DNA of 64,000 bases from Runella defluvii (GTDB taxonomy: Bacteria; Bacteroidota; Bacteroidia; Cytophagales; Spirosomataceae): positions 86,633 through 150,632 of the forward strand of contig NZ_JACIBY010000009.1 in NCBI RefSeq assembly GCF_014195535.1, in the 5' to 3' direction. Below, piece by piece: positions 50,394 to 59,173 of the stretch; position 1 is the stretch's first letter, and each line of letters begins with the position of its first letter. Below the pieces are notes generated by a model. The model had not been told where the DNA came from. It ran no database searches and worked only from the letters and a program-made list of their open reading frames with translations. The translations under genes and the position numbers were made by a program.

Positions 50394-51893
50394 ATGAAAA
50401 AGATTGATAAGCTAGTTTTACGGTCATTTCTAGGGCCGTTTGCGTTGACGTTGTGCATTGTGGTCTTCATTTTTTTGATGCGCCTCATTTCCCAATACCT
50501 CAATGAACTCGTCGGCAAAGACATTGATTTGTTAAACTATGTTAAACTCATCGTCTTTTTTAGCCTCATAACCATCCCTATCGCGCTTCCTTTGGCAGTG
50601 CTCCTTTCTTCGCTCATGACTTTCGGCAACTTGGGTGAGTTTTTTGAGCTAACCGCCATTAAAAGTGCGGGCATTTCTACTTGGCGTGCCATGCGCTCAG
50701 TCATGGTCATGGTGATTGCCATCACCCTTTTTTCATTTTGGTACAACAATAAGGTAGCACCTTGGGCCAATTTGAAAGGATACAGTCTGCTCTATGATAT
50801 TAAAACAGCCAAAGCTACGCTTAATATTAAAGAAGGTATTTTCTACAATGACCTTCCAGGACATAATATTAAGGTGGACAAAAAATTCCCCGCGCCCAAC
50901 GAACGAAGCCTCAAAGGATTGGTCGTGTATCGTCACAACGTCAATGATTACAACGCAGGTAACCGTGAAGTGATTTTAGCCGATTCGGGCTTGATGTACA
51001 CCATCAACGACAAAAGTTATTTGGTATTTGAGCTTTTCAACGGCACCCAATATTCTGAGGCTGCCCAAACTGCCAACTCTTTTTCATCACCCAATAGTGG
51101 AGGCCAGTTTACCCGTTCCCATTTTGGGCACTACAAAATGGTCGTAAGCCTAGAATCGTTTGGTCTCAAACGAACCGACGAGAATCAATTTCAGTACCAC
51201 GAGTACATGAAAGACGCGAAGGAACTTCGCAAAGTAGCCGATTCGCTCAAAAAAGAATACCGCAAAAGTAGGGATGGCCTCCTGCCTCAGTCAAAACAAT
51301 ATTTTAGCTACGCTTTCCGTGCTGAAACCATGGCGAAAAATACCACGCCAAAATTTGGCAAATGGGTGGACTCTTTGTTAAAGAAAAAAGCCATTGTACT
51401 TCCTGCGGAGAAAGAACAAGTAGTAGCGACTGCCCTGAGTCAAGCCCAAAACATCCGCTCTTACGCCGAAAGTAACAAAACCTACATCACCGAAAAAGGG
51501 AAAGCATGGTACCGCTATGACCTAGAAATGCACCACAAATACACCCAAGCCGTGTCGTGTTTCATCATGTTTTTGCTCGGTGCTCCGCTTGGTGCTATCA
51601 TCAAAAAAGGAGGCTTTGGTATTCCCGTTTTAGTGTCGGTTTTGTTATTTATTTTATCCTACGTACTTACCCTTCAGGGCGACAAATGGGCCAAAGATGG
51701 TCTAGTTTGGGTACCTGTGGGGGCTTGGTTTTCAAACACCATCCTATTTTTTGTAGGCATGTATTTTGCCGACCGCGCCCTCAAAGATTCTCGATTGTTT
51801 GATAAAGACATTTACATCATTTGGGTAGAACGGATAAAAAAGAAGTGGAAAAATCGTAAATCAACTGCCAATAAGGTGGCTGTTGAAGCCTAA
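50394..51893 (+). CDS. LptF/LptG-family permease
   Basis: A 499-residue inner-membrane subunit of the ABC transporter that extracts lipopolysaccharide. It has six membrane helices: three at the N-terminus (start MKKIDKLVLRSFLGPFALT) and three at the C-terminus. Between them lies a large periplasmic beta-jellyroll region (residues ~110-390). The block FMLFLLGAPLGAIIKKGGFG, with the coupling loop, is diagnostic. LptF and LptG are hard to tell apart by eye. The last 33 bases overlap the convergent YdcF gene. Confidence 0.92.
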   Translation: MKKIDKLVLRSFLGPFALTLCIVVFIFLMRLISQYLNELVGKDIDLLNYVKLIVFFSLITIPIALPLAVLLSSLMTFGNLGEFFELTAIKSAGISTWRAMRSVMVMVIAITLFSFWYNNKVAPWANLKGYSLLYDIKTAKATLNIKEGIFYNDLPGHNIKVDKKFPAPNERSLKGLVVYRHNVNDYNAGNREVILADSGLMYTINDKSYLVFELFNGTQYSEAAQTANSFSSPNSGGQFTRSHFGHYKMVVSLESFGLKRTDENQFQYHEYMKDAKELRKVADSLKKEYRKSRDGLLPQSKQYFSYAFRAETMAKNTTPKFGKWVDSLLKKKAIVLPAEKEQVVATALSQAQNIRSYAESNKTYITEKGKAWYRYDLEMHHKYTQAVSCFIMFLLGAPLGAIIKKGGFGIPVLVSVLLFILSYVLTLQGDKWAKDGLVWVPVGAWFSNTILFFVGMYFADRALKDSRLFDKDIYIIWVERIKKKWKNRKSTANKVAVEA

Positions 51894-52529
51894 CGAAACG
51901 AGTTTCTCAAACGCCTCCCACACCTCTTTGGGAATTTCTTGTTCAATCTGAAATCCTTTTTCTGGGTAAACTTTGATGCGTTGAAGATCTCCTACCATGA
52001 TATGTATCACTTCTTCCAACGTAATTTCGGCAGTGGGATATGCTTGCATCGAAAGTTGGGGGGAAGTCACAATCAACTCTTTTTCTGGCCAATGTTTCTT
52101 AAACGTAGCAAAACTTCGGCGCTCCATGTAGGGCTTTTGGACGACAATAAACCGCTCTGGAGCAAGGTTTTCTTTTTGTAGTAATTGCTGGGTAAATAAA
52201 ATATTCTCTCCCGTGTTGGTTGACTTGTTTTCAATCAAAATCGCTTCCGCAGGAACACCCATTTCGAGGGCAATTTTTGCAAATTTATCGGCTTCTGGCT
52301 CCGACCACATTTCTTGGGTAAGCCTCCCAAGACCTCCTGACATGATAAGCAAAGGTGCCCAACCTTGCAAATACAATTCGGCTCCCCGCTCAGCCACGCG
52401 CAAATCGTGACTTCCTAATACCAAAATACAGTCTGATTTTTGTAGATGCTGATTAACATGGTGATAGTCCCAAAGTTGCTGGGCAAGTGCTAGGGTTGTT
52501 TCTGGAATCATTGGATTGATTTTTTCCAA
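51861..52529 (-). CDS. YdcF family protein (DUF218)
   Basis: A 222-residue protein of the DUF218/YdcF group, a Rossmann-like fold that in E. coli binds S-adenosylmethionine. Family blocks are DCILVLGSHDLRVAERGAEL, LLIMSGGLGRLTQ and ENKSTNTGENILFT. A -7-like word TATTTTTG at 52527-52534 overlaps the first in-frame ATG, so the next ATG (52511) may be the true start. The gene ends inside the last 11 codons of the LptF/G gene. Confidence 0.88.
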   Translation of the reverse strand: MEKINPMIPETTLALAQQLWDYHHVNQHLQKSDCILVLGSHDLRVAERGAELYLQGWAPLLIMSGGLGRLTQEMWSEPEADKFAKIALEMGVPAEAILIENKSTNTGENILFTQQLLQKENLAPERFIVVQKPYMERRSFATFKKHWPEKELIVTSPQLSMQAYPTAEITLEEVIHIMVGDLQRIKVYPEKGFQIEQEIPKEVWEAFEKLVSLGFNSHLIGS

Positions 52530-52583
52530 AAATAGTGCAAAGATTTCGCTGGCGGCGTACTTTCATTGGTAAAGTTTTCGCGC

Positions 52584-53480
52584 ATGAAATACCTAGTCTC
52601 CTTTTGGCTCATCACGAGCCCTCTTTTTGCCCAACATTCCCTTGTCGAAAAAATCAAACAATTGCGCCCAGCCACCGAATGGTCGCAAACCGCCGCGATT
52701 CGGCTTCAATTTCCTAGTTTTCACCCCCAAGGAATGGTTAAAATTGGGGAGTTTTTTTACATGAGCTCGGTCGAAGTAACCCGAAAACGCCGCGATTCAA
52801 GTGATGGTGGCGAAGGTGTTGGACACCTTTTTAAGTTTGACGCTACGGGTAAATTATTGGGCAAAATCACCCTCGGCGAAGGCGCTATGTATCACCCTGG
52901 TGGTATTGATTTTGACGGAAAGTACCTCTGGGTGCCCGTGGCCGAATACCGCCCCAACAGCCGCTCCATCATTTATAAAGTAGAGCCCGAGTCACTAACC
53001 GCCCAAGAAGTAATGCGGTTTGATGACCACATTGGCGCTATTGTACATCCGCCCTCCTCCCAAACGCTGTCGGGTGCAAGTTGGGGTTCTCGCCATTTTT
53101 ACCACTGGAATTTAGACAAAGCTGGGGCAGTGACCACAACCACAAATATCCCTGAAAAACAACGCATTAGCAACCCTTCTTTTTACATTGATTACCAAGA
53201 TTGCCATTCAATAAGCCCCAACCTTATGCTCTGCGGCGGTTTGCAAAAATTCAAAAAAAACGACGGGACAACGCTTAGTTTGGGAGGACTAGAGATTGTC
53301 AACTTGACCGATAATCGACCCGTTTTTCAGGTTCCGCTTTTACTTTGGTCGCCTACGGGTGCCCCCATGACCAACAACCCATTTTTCATCGAATCAACGG
53401 CAAAGGGTCTGCGTGCCTATTTTGTCCCTGACGACGATGCCGCCTCTACCCTGTTTGTCTATGAGGCTACTTTGAAGTAG
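52584..53480 (+). CDS. DUF6454 family exported protein
   Basis: The ATG at 52584 gives 298 residues with a signal peptide (MKYLVSFWLITSPLFAQ). The rest looks like a beta-propeller: blocks HPQGMVKIGEFFYMSSVEV, MYHPGGIDFDGKYLWVPVAE and ASWGSRHFYHW recur with propeller-like spacing. This fits DUF6454, which has no known function. Asp and His residues are plentiful (HIGAIVHPP, YQDCHS), but no catalytic site can be assigned. A DUF1080 gene follows after 46 bases. Confidence 0.8.
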   Translation: MKYLVSFWLITSPLFAQHSLVEKIKQLRPATEWSQTAAIRLQFPSFHPQGMVKIGEFFYMSSVEVTRKRRDSSDGGEGVGHLFKFDATGKLLGKITLGEGAMYHPGGIDFDGKYLWVPVAEYRPNSRSIIYKVEPESLTAQEVMRFDDHIGAIVHPPSSQTLSGASWGSRHFYHWNLDKAGAVTTTTNIPEKQRISNPSFYIDYQDCHSISPNLMLCGGLQKFKKNDGTTLSLGGLEIVNLTDNRPVFQVPLLLWSPTGAPMTNNPFFIESTAKGLRAYFVPDDDAASTLFVYEATLK

Positions 53481-53526
53481 AAAGCGTGATTTGGCGCTTT
53501 TGAAAGTAATTCAACTACCTCTCAAC

Positions 53527-54300
53527 ATGAATTTTAAATTTTCTAAACCTATCGTCATCGCAGCACTGACTGCTTTTATTTCTTACCAATCGGCGGCCCA
53601 AGTAGGGGTTGGCGTTAAAGCTCCCAAAAAAGCGGAGGTTTATTTTGATGGTTCTCGCCAAATGTTGGATGAGAAATGGACGTATTGGGATGGCCCACGC
53701 CTAGCCGCTACCCTGCCCATCAAATGGTTTATCGTCAATGACCCTGTCAATAAAGGAACGGCCTTAAACACCAATGACCCCGCAGCGGCTGGTGGGAAAT
53801 ATGGCTCGGCCGACATTGTGACGAAGGAAAAGTTCCGCGATTTTCGTTTACACATTGAGTTTTTGATTCAAAAACCTGGAGGAAACAGCGGGGTTTACCT
53901 GCAAAACCGCTACGAAATTCAGGTGCTTGACGGTGACACTACTTCGCACGGAATGGCGGCGGTCATCAACGAAACGCCTTCCCCTTATTATGCCTACAAT
54001 GGCGTTGGAAAATGGAATGCGTACGACATTGTGTTTAGAGCAGCTCGTTTTAAAGACGGAAAACTCGTTGAAAAAGCTCTCGTAACAATGTATTTCAACG
54101 GCAAGAAAGTCCATAAAAATCAGCGCATTAACCAAGTGTGGGGCGGGGCTAACTCAGGAATTGACGGAGGAAACGACGGCGGAAAAGGCATTACCGATAC
54201 GCCTGGTGGCCTCAAGCTACAAGCCGAAGGCCACGACGTGCTATATCGAAATATTTGGATTCAAAAAATGGACATCAGCCAGTCATCCACCGACTTCTAG
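53527..54300 (+). CDS. DUF1080 (3-keto-disaccharide hydrolase) family protein
   Basis: The ATG at 53527 gives 257 residues with a signal peptide ending QSAAQ. The concanavalin-like DUF1080 domain shows EFLIQKPGGNSGVYLQNRYE, QVLDGDTTSHGMAAVI and GGLKLQAEGHDVLYRNIWIQ. Family members hydrolyse 3-keto-glycosides or act in extracellular polysaccharide breakdown. Its TAG shares the word CTAG with the stop of the convergent acyltransferase gene. Confidence 0.9.
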   Translation: MNFKFSKPIVIAALTAFISYQSAAQVGVGVKAPKKAEVYFDGSRQMLDEKWTYWDGPRLAATLPIKWFIVNDPVNKGTALNTNDPAAAGGKYGSADIVTKEKFRDFRLHIEFLIQKPGGNSGVYLQNRYEIQVLDGDTTSHGMAAVINETPSPYYAYNGVGKWNAYDIVFRAARFKDGKLVEKALVTMYFNGKKVHKNQRINQVWGGANSGIDGGNDGGKGITDTPGGLKLQAEGHDVLYRNIWIQKMDISQSSTDF

Positions 54301-55520
54301 CGAAGTTTCCACTGCTGCATCGTTTCGCTCCACCAACGCGCCCAACGGTGCGCAAAATATCCTGTAGGTGCCAGCAAAAGGGCATAAACGGCGGCGGTTT
54401 TAAAATCAGTTACTGCCCACACAATACCTGTTTGGAGTAACCATATCAAAGGGAATGTAACAAGGGCAAAAAGTACAATTCGGAATGCGCTCGAAAACTG
54501 CGGGTCTTTTAGTTTTTTTGTCATCAAAAAAGGAATCCCGTAAGCAATACCGCTGTTGATAGTACCATAAAGCCAAATTGGCAACGTGCCAATCATCCCC
54601 AAGGTTTTCAACAGCAAAGCAATAAACGAAGGCTGAGGTTGCCCCGCAATCTCAGCCTCAATTCCTTGGCTCGAAAGCCGCTTTCTCTCCGCCGATGCTT
54701 CTTCTATTTTTTGGGCATATACCTCTGGTTCATTGGTTTTTAGACTCGACAGTTCTTCCGATTTTTGTAAAATATGGGTCAACATATCCCCCGCTTTACG
54801 GCTTTCTTTGTCGGTTAGCCACTTGATCGTATCGTGGTGGGGCAAATCATCAATGTGTAACATCAATGCTTTGATTTCGTCCGACATTCGACGGGTAATT
54901 TGGGTCAATGTGCGTGGCTGATTTTGCTCATAATCAGCCCGATAGTCGCTTACTTTAAAGGGCTCACCAAAATTTAGCACTAGCCTCTCTCCCATTTTTT
55001 GACAATGCGAATAGTACAATCCGCAGGGAAGGATTTGCAAATTCACCTTCCAATCGTGCTCTGTTTCTGCCCGAAAAGCGATACGCGCCAGTCCTTTCTT
55101 AAACGGCCGAAGGTGATATTGAACGCCATGGTTTCCTTCAGGAAATGCCGCCAATGTACCTCCAGTGCTCAAAATAGTAACGCAGGTTTGAAAAATCTCG
55201 TCGTTTTGCTGCATTTCATCTACCCCATCCCGCAAACGATACACGGGTAGCATTTTTAGCGACATCAATAATTTCCGAACGGTATCTTTTTTAAACAAAT
55301 CGGCTCGGGTCAAAAAGTAAGGTTGGCGTTTGCCCACGTTGAGCACAATCGCCAAGGCATCCATCAAAGTATTTTGGTGGTTAGAAATAATCAACAACGG
55401 CGCATCTGGCGATAAATGCGACGGAAAATTCTTAATTTCTACTTGACGATAAAAAATAGTATTGTGCCAAAAACGAACGTAAGCCCTCAAAAGGCTGTAA
55501 GAAAAAGTGCGGTGCGACAT
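54297..55520 (-). CDS. PlsC-domain acyltransferase with a C-terminal membrane part
   Basis: A 407-residue protein. The N-terminal ~220 residues form the glycerol-3-phosphate/lysophosphatidate acyltransferase domain (SNHQNTLMDALAIV, LPVYRLRDGVDEM, AAFPEGNHG). Residues 225-300 are a coiled, charged section, and the last ~100 residues carry two or three membrane segments (LGMIGTLPIWLYGTI, IVLFALVTFPLIWLLQTGIV). It likely acylates a membrane lipid. It lies 12 bases downstream of the hybrid kinase gene on the same strand. Confidence 0.88.
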   Translation of the reverse strand: MSHRTFSYSLLRAYVRFWHNTIFYRQVEIKNFPSHLSPDAPLLIISNHQNTLMDALAIVLNVGKRQPYFLTRADLFKKDTVRKLLMSLKMLPVYRLRDGVDEMQQNDEIFQTCVTILSTGGTLAAFPEGNHGVQYHLRPFKKGLARIAFRAETEHDWKVNLQILPCGLYYSHCQKMGERLVLNFGEPFKVSDYRADYEQNQPRTLTQITRRMSDEIKALMLHIDDLPHHDTIKWLTDKESRKAGDMLTHILQKSEELSSLKTNEPEVYAQKIEEASAERKRLSSQGIEAEIAGQPQPSFIALLLKTLGMIGTLPIWLYGTINSGIAYGIPFLMTKKLKDPQFSSAFRIVLFALVTFPLIWLLQTGIVWAVTDFKTAAVYALLLAPTGYFAHRWARWWSETMQQWKLR

Positions 55521-55532
55521 GGTATCTAAATG

Positions 55533-58500
55533 CTAACTTTGAGCAAATTCTTCTAAAATCTGTTGATATTCTTTTAAAAACACGTTAAACTCTCGTTCGA
55601 GGTTGGCCAAATCCACTGCCAATGTACTGGTATCGTTTGTTTTAAGTTTGCCCTCTCCTATTCTGGCAATTTCGGCCACCCGCGACACCCCAATCGTGCC
55701 CGCACTTCCTTTGAGCGTGTGCATGTTGCTTTTGACAACTGGTATATCGTTTTCAGCAAAAGCCGCCACCGCTTCGCTTACCAACTCCGAGGACTCGATG
55801 ACGAAATCTTCAAAAATAGAACTAATTAGCTCCATTCCTCCCAAATCACGCAATTGCGCCACAATGTCTAAATCAATGATAGGAAGCTTGATTTCTTGGG
55901 CTATTTCCTTTTGCTTTTGGCTAAGGGCAATGGTATCTTTTAGGGATTTTCCTGCGTCAACAATCTCTTTTACTTTTTGAATAAGCACCTGAGCACGAAT
56001 AGGTTTGGGCACATAATCGTCCATTCCTTGACTCAAAAAGCGCTCCCGATCTTCTTTCATTGAGTAGGCCGTCATGGCCACTACGGTTGGCAGGGTTTTC
56101 CCAAATTGATTTCTCAAATTTTGGGTGGTTTCGATGCCATCCATGTCTGGCATTTGGATGTCCATAAAAATGACATCATAATGTTGTTTTTCGGGTGAAA
56201 ATGTAGCGGCAACGAGTTCAATCGCTTTTTTACCACTATCAGCCGTATCGACAATACAACCCGCTTTTTTCAAAATTTCACTGGCTACTTTTCGGTTCAC
56301 AAAATTGTCATCAACCAGCAAAATAGTGGGGCGATACTCGTTAAAATAATTCTCAAGTTTAATTTCTTCCGACGACGATTTTTGTTGCTGAATCGGACTG
56401 ATAACCGTCTCTTTGGTCTCAAACGTAAACCAAAACATACTTCCATGGCCAAGCTCAGACTCCACCCCTATTTCGCCCTTCATCAAACGAGTTAACTCCT
56501 TGGAAATCACTAAACCAAGCCCCGTTCCTCCAAAGGTTTTGCGTGACGAATTATCGACTTGTGTAAAGGCATTGAACAACAATTTGAGGTTTTCGGGCGT
56601 GATTCCAATTCCAGAATCCCGCACTTCGACCTTGATTTTGTGAAACTTTCCTTTTGACCAAACCAGCGACACGTCCACTTTTACCTCCCCATTCTCGGTA
56701 AACTTGAGGGCGTTAGAAGTGAGGTTTGACAAAATTTGAAGCAGGCGCGTTTGGTCCGCAATGATGTACTGAGGCAGCCCTTCGTCAAACTTACAAACAA
56801 GTGTATTATTCTTATTTTTAGCAACTTGCGAGAAAAGCGCCGTTAATTTCTCAAAAATTTCTTCCAACGAAACAGGGGCTTCGTTGAGCGCCATTTTTCC
56901 TGCTTCAATTTTAGAAAGGTCCAGAATATCGTTCAAAATATTCAATAACGTTTCCGACGAACGTCGCATCGTTTGGACATAGTCTTTTTGCTCCACATCC
57001 AGTTGCGTTCCGTTCAACAGATCCAACATTCCAATCACGCCGTTCATAGGCGTACGAATCTCGTGACTCATGTTGGCCAAGAACCGTTCTTTAACCTTCA
57101 ACGACCGTTCGGCTTCTTCTTTGGCCTTGACCAATTCGGCTTGGTTACGTTTAAGTTCCGTAATATCGCGTGCCAACGCCGCAAAAATTGGCGCACCGTC
57201 CTCGTCATTTAACAAAAGCATGTTAAACATAAACTGACGCGCCGTCCCGTCTTTTATTCGCAGTTCGGCCTCAAAATTTCGTAAGCTTTTATCCCGTGAC
57301 AAGCGAACCAAGGCTTTATGAACATCCTTTTTGTTTACAAAATAATCGGCAACTTTGGTATTGAGGGCTTCTTCAATGGTATATCCAGTACGTTTAAGCA
57401 CCGACGGACTTATCATGGTAATTCTTCCCGAACGGTCGGCTCGCACGTAAATATCTTGCAGGTTGATAAAAATACCCCTAAATTTCTCCTCGCTTTGCTG
57501 CATCGAAAGCTCGGCAAGTTTTCTTGGCGTAATGTCGCGTGCAATACCCGATACTTCTTCGATGGCGCTGCCGTTGGTACGGATGGGGCTCAAACTAAAC
57601 TCAAGCCACATGTCCATGTCCCCATTTCTGGATTCAATTTTCATTTCAAAACCCTGCGGCGTCCCTCTAAATGCCTGACGATAACGCTCTTCCATCAAAC
57701 GACGGTTATCAATCGTCATCAGCTGCCATCCCAATCGCTCGGTTGTGGTATTAATGGCGGGCGTTGTCCTAAGGTGTTGCTGCAAAAACGACACGTAGTT
57801 TTTATTGAATGAAGTCAACTGCAACGCTTTGTTGACCGACCAAATTAAGTACGAACTACTGTCAAAGATGGCGTTCAATCGGGCCGTTTGGCGGTTGAGT
57901 TCGGCTTCGTTTTGCTTCCTCGCGATGGCTAATGCAACTTGCCCCGAAATAAACTCCAACATTTCGAGGTTACGATGACGGTACTGGTTGGGGTTTGTGT
58001 ATGATTTTACGCCAATGATGCCCGTCACCCGATCACCAATGCGGAGCGGGACGCACAGCAGCACTTTTGGTATTTTTCCATACATATAAAGCCCCTGCTT
58101 TTCAGCGAGTTCTTCAATGTCTTTTTCGTATAAAAACAGTGATTTATTGGCGCGAATGGCATATTCCGTCAGGCCATTGCCAATTTTTCGTTTTGTAAAC
58201 CGCACATTGCCTTTGAAGTATTCATCGACATAATACGGAAAATACATATAGCTCTTTGTGGGGTCGTAGAGCGCAATAAAAAAGTTTTTGGCATCAATTA
58301 CCTTTCCCAATTCTTCGTGTACGCGTTCATAAAACTCATCCAAGTCTTGCGTTTTAATCATCCAATTGGCGATGCTGTAATACAAACTCTGGGAGCGTTC
58401 GGCCCGTACTCGGCTGGTAGCATCGTGAAGAATACAACGAAAAGCAGTCGGTTTTCCATTGTCATACCGACAAGTTACACTGCCCGTCAAGTATATTTTT

Positions 58501-59153
58501 TTGTGTTGTTTATCCCAAAAAACAGTCTCAAAATCAGGCACTTGCTCACCTTCCTGGATGCGTTTCAGGAGTTGAAGCGTTGCATCGGCGGCTTCAGGCC
58601 ACAAAATATCTTTCAATTGAAGCGTTGCCAAATCCTCCAAATCGTAGCCAAGGCGTTCGCGCCAGACCCGATTGACAAACAAAAATTTACCTTCCAACGA
58701 CACCAACTGAATCAAATCACTGGTATTGTCCACCAAATCTTGCAACTGGGCATTCGATTTATCGAGGGCATTGGCGACGCGAAGCTTATTTGTCACATCG
58801 TCTCCAATCAAGGTAAAATCAACAAGACCTGCCTCATCTTTATTCAAAATCAAGGAGTTAAGCAAAATCGTTCGGAGGTGCTTGTTTTTTGAAACCAGTG
58901 GTATTTCTCGAAATTCGGCCACCCGTCCCCGTTCGATAGATTCATTGATAAACGTTTGGATTGCGTTACGGTGGTCGGCGGTTAGCAAATCTTCAAAAAA
59001 ATTGAAGCGTTGCAACTCCTCCACACTCCAGCCCAGCATACGGGTGGTGTAGGCATTGGCAAAACGAATTCTACCCGTGGGCAGGACCGTCAGTCCAAAC
59101 AAATTAAGTTGGTCAATAAAGGAGCTAGGTTCGATTTTCAAGGTGATTTCCAC
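55533..59153 (-). CDS. Hybrid sensor histidine kinase (PAS-PAS-GAF-PAS-PAS-HisKA-HATPase-REC-HPt)
   Basis: A 1206-residue signalling protein without membrane segments. Four PAS-like domains and one GAF domain (residues ~265-415, FYERVHEELGKVIDAKNFFI) precede the kinase core. The phosphorylated His697 is in NMSHEIRTPMNGVIGM. The ATPase lobe has LTSNALKFTENG, DSGIGITPENL and GGTGLGLVISK. The receiver has Asp998 in VIFMDIQMPDMDG, and the terminal HPt has His1145 in NMHTLKGSAG. It ends without an output domain, so it must relay phosphate to another protein. The neighbouring propeller/HTH regulator has no receiver. Confidence 0.93.
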   Translation of the reverse strand: MEITLKIEPSSFIDQLNLFGLTVLPTGRIRFANAYTTRMLGWSVEELQRFNFFEDLLTADHRNAIQTFINESIERGRVAEFREIPLVSKNKHLRTILLNSLILNKDEAGLVDFTLIGDDVTNKLRVANALDKSNAQLQDLVDNTSDLIQLVSLEGKFLFVNRVWRERLGYDLEDLATLQLKDILWPEAADATLQLLKRIQEGEQVPDFETVFWDKQHKKIYLTGSVTCRYDNGKPTAFRCILHDATSRVRAERSQSLYYSIANWMIKTQDLDEFYERVHEELGKVIDAKNFFIALYDPTKSYMYFPYYVDEYFKGNVRFTKRKIGNGLTEYAIRANKSLFLYEKDIEELAEKQGLYMYGKIPKVLLCVPLRIGDRVTGIIGVKSYTNPNQYRHRNLEMLEFISGQVALAIARKQNEAELNRQTARLNAIFDSSSYLIWSVNKALQLTSFNKNYVSFLQQHLRTTPAINTTTERLGWQLMTIDNRRLMEERYRQAFRGTPQGFEMKIESRNGDMDMWLEFSLSPIRTNGSAIEEVSGIARDITPRKLAELSMQQSEEKFRGIFINLQDIYVRADRSGRITMISPSVLKRTGYTIEEALNTKVADYFVNKKDVHKALVRLSRDKSLRNFEAELRIKDGTARQFMFNMLLLNDEDGAPIFAALARDITELKRNQAELVKAKEEAERSLKVKERFLANMSHEIRTPMNGVIGMLDLLNGTQLDVEQKDYVQTMRRSSETLLNILNDILDLSKIEAGKMALNEAPVSLEEIFEKLTALFSQVAKNKNNTLVCKFDEGLPQYIIADQTRLLQILSNLTSNALKFTENGEVKVDVSLVWSKGKFHKIKVEVRDSGIGITPENLKLLFNAFTQVDNSSRKTFGGTGLGLVISKELTRLMKGEIGVESELGHGSMFWFTFETKETVISPIQQQKSSSEEIKLENYFNEYRPTILLVDDNFVNRKVASEILKKAGCIVDTADSGKKAIELVAATFSPEKQHYDVIFMDIQMPDMDGIETTQNLRNQFGKTLPTVVAMTAYSMKEDRERFLSQGMDDYVPKPIRAQVLIQKVKEIVDAGKSLKDTIALSQKQKEIAQEIKLPIIDLDIVAQLRDLGGMELISSIFEDFVIESSELVSEAVAAFAENDIPVVKSNMHTLKGSAGTIGVSRVAEIARIGEGKLKTNDTSTLAVDLANLEREFNVFLKEYQQILEEFAQS

Positions 59154-59173
59154 AAAAAAAGTAATTAAAGGCT

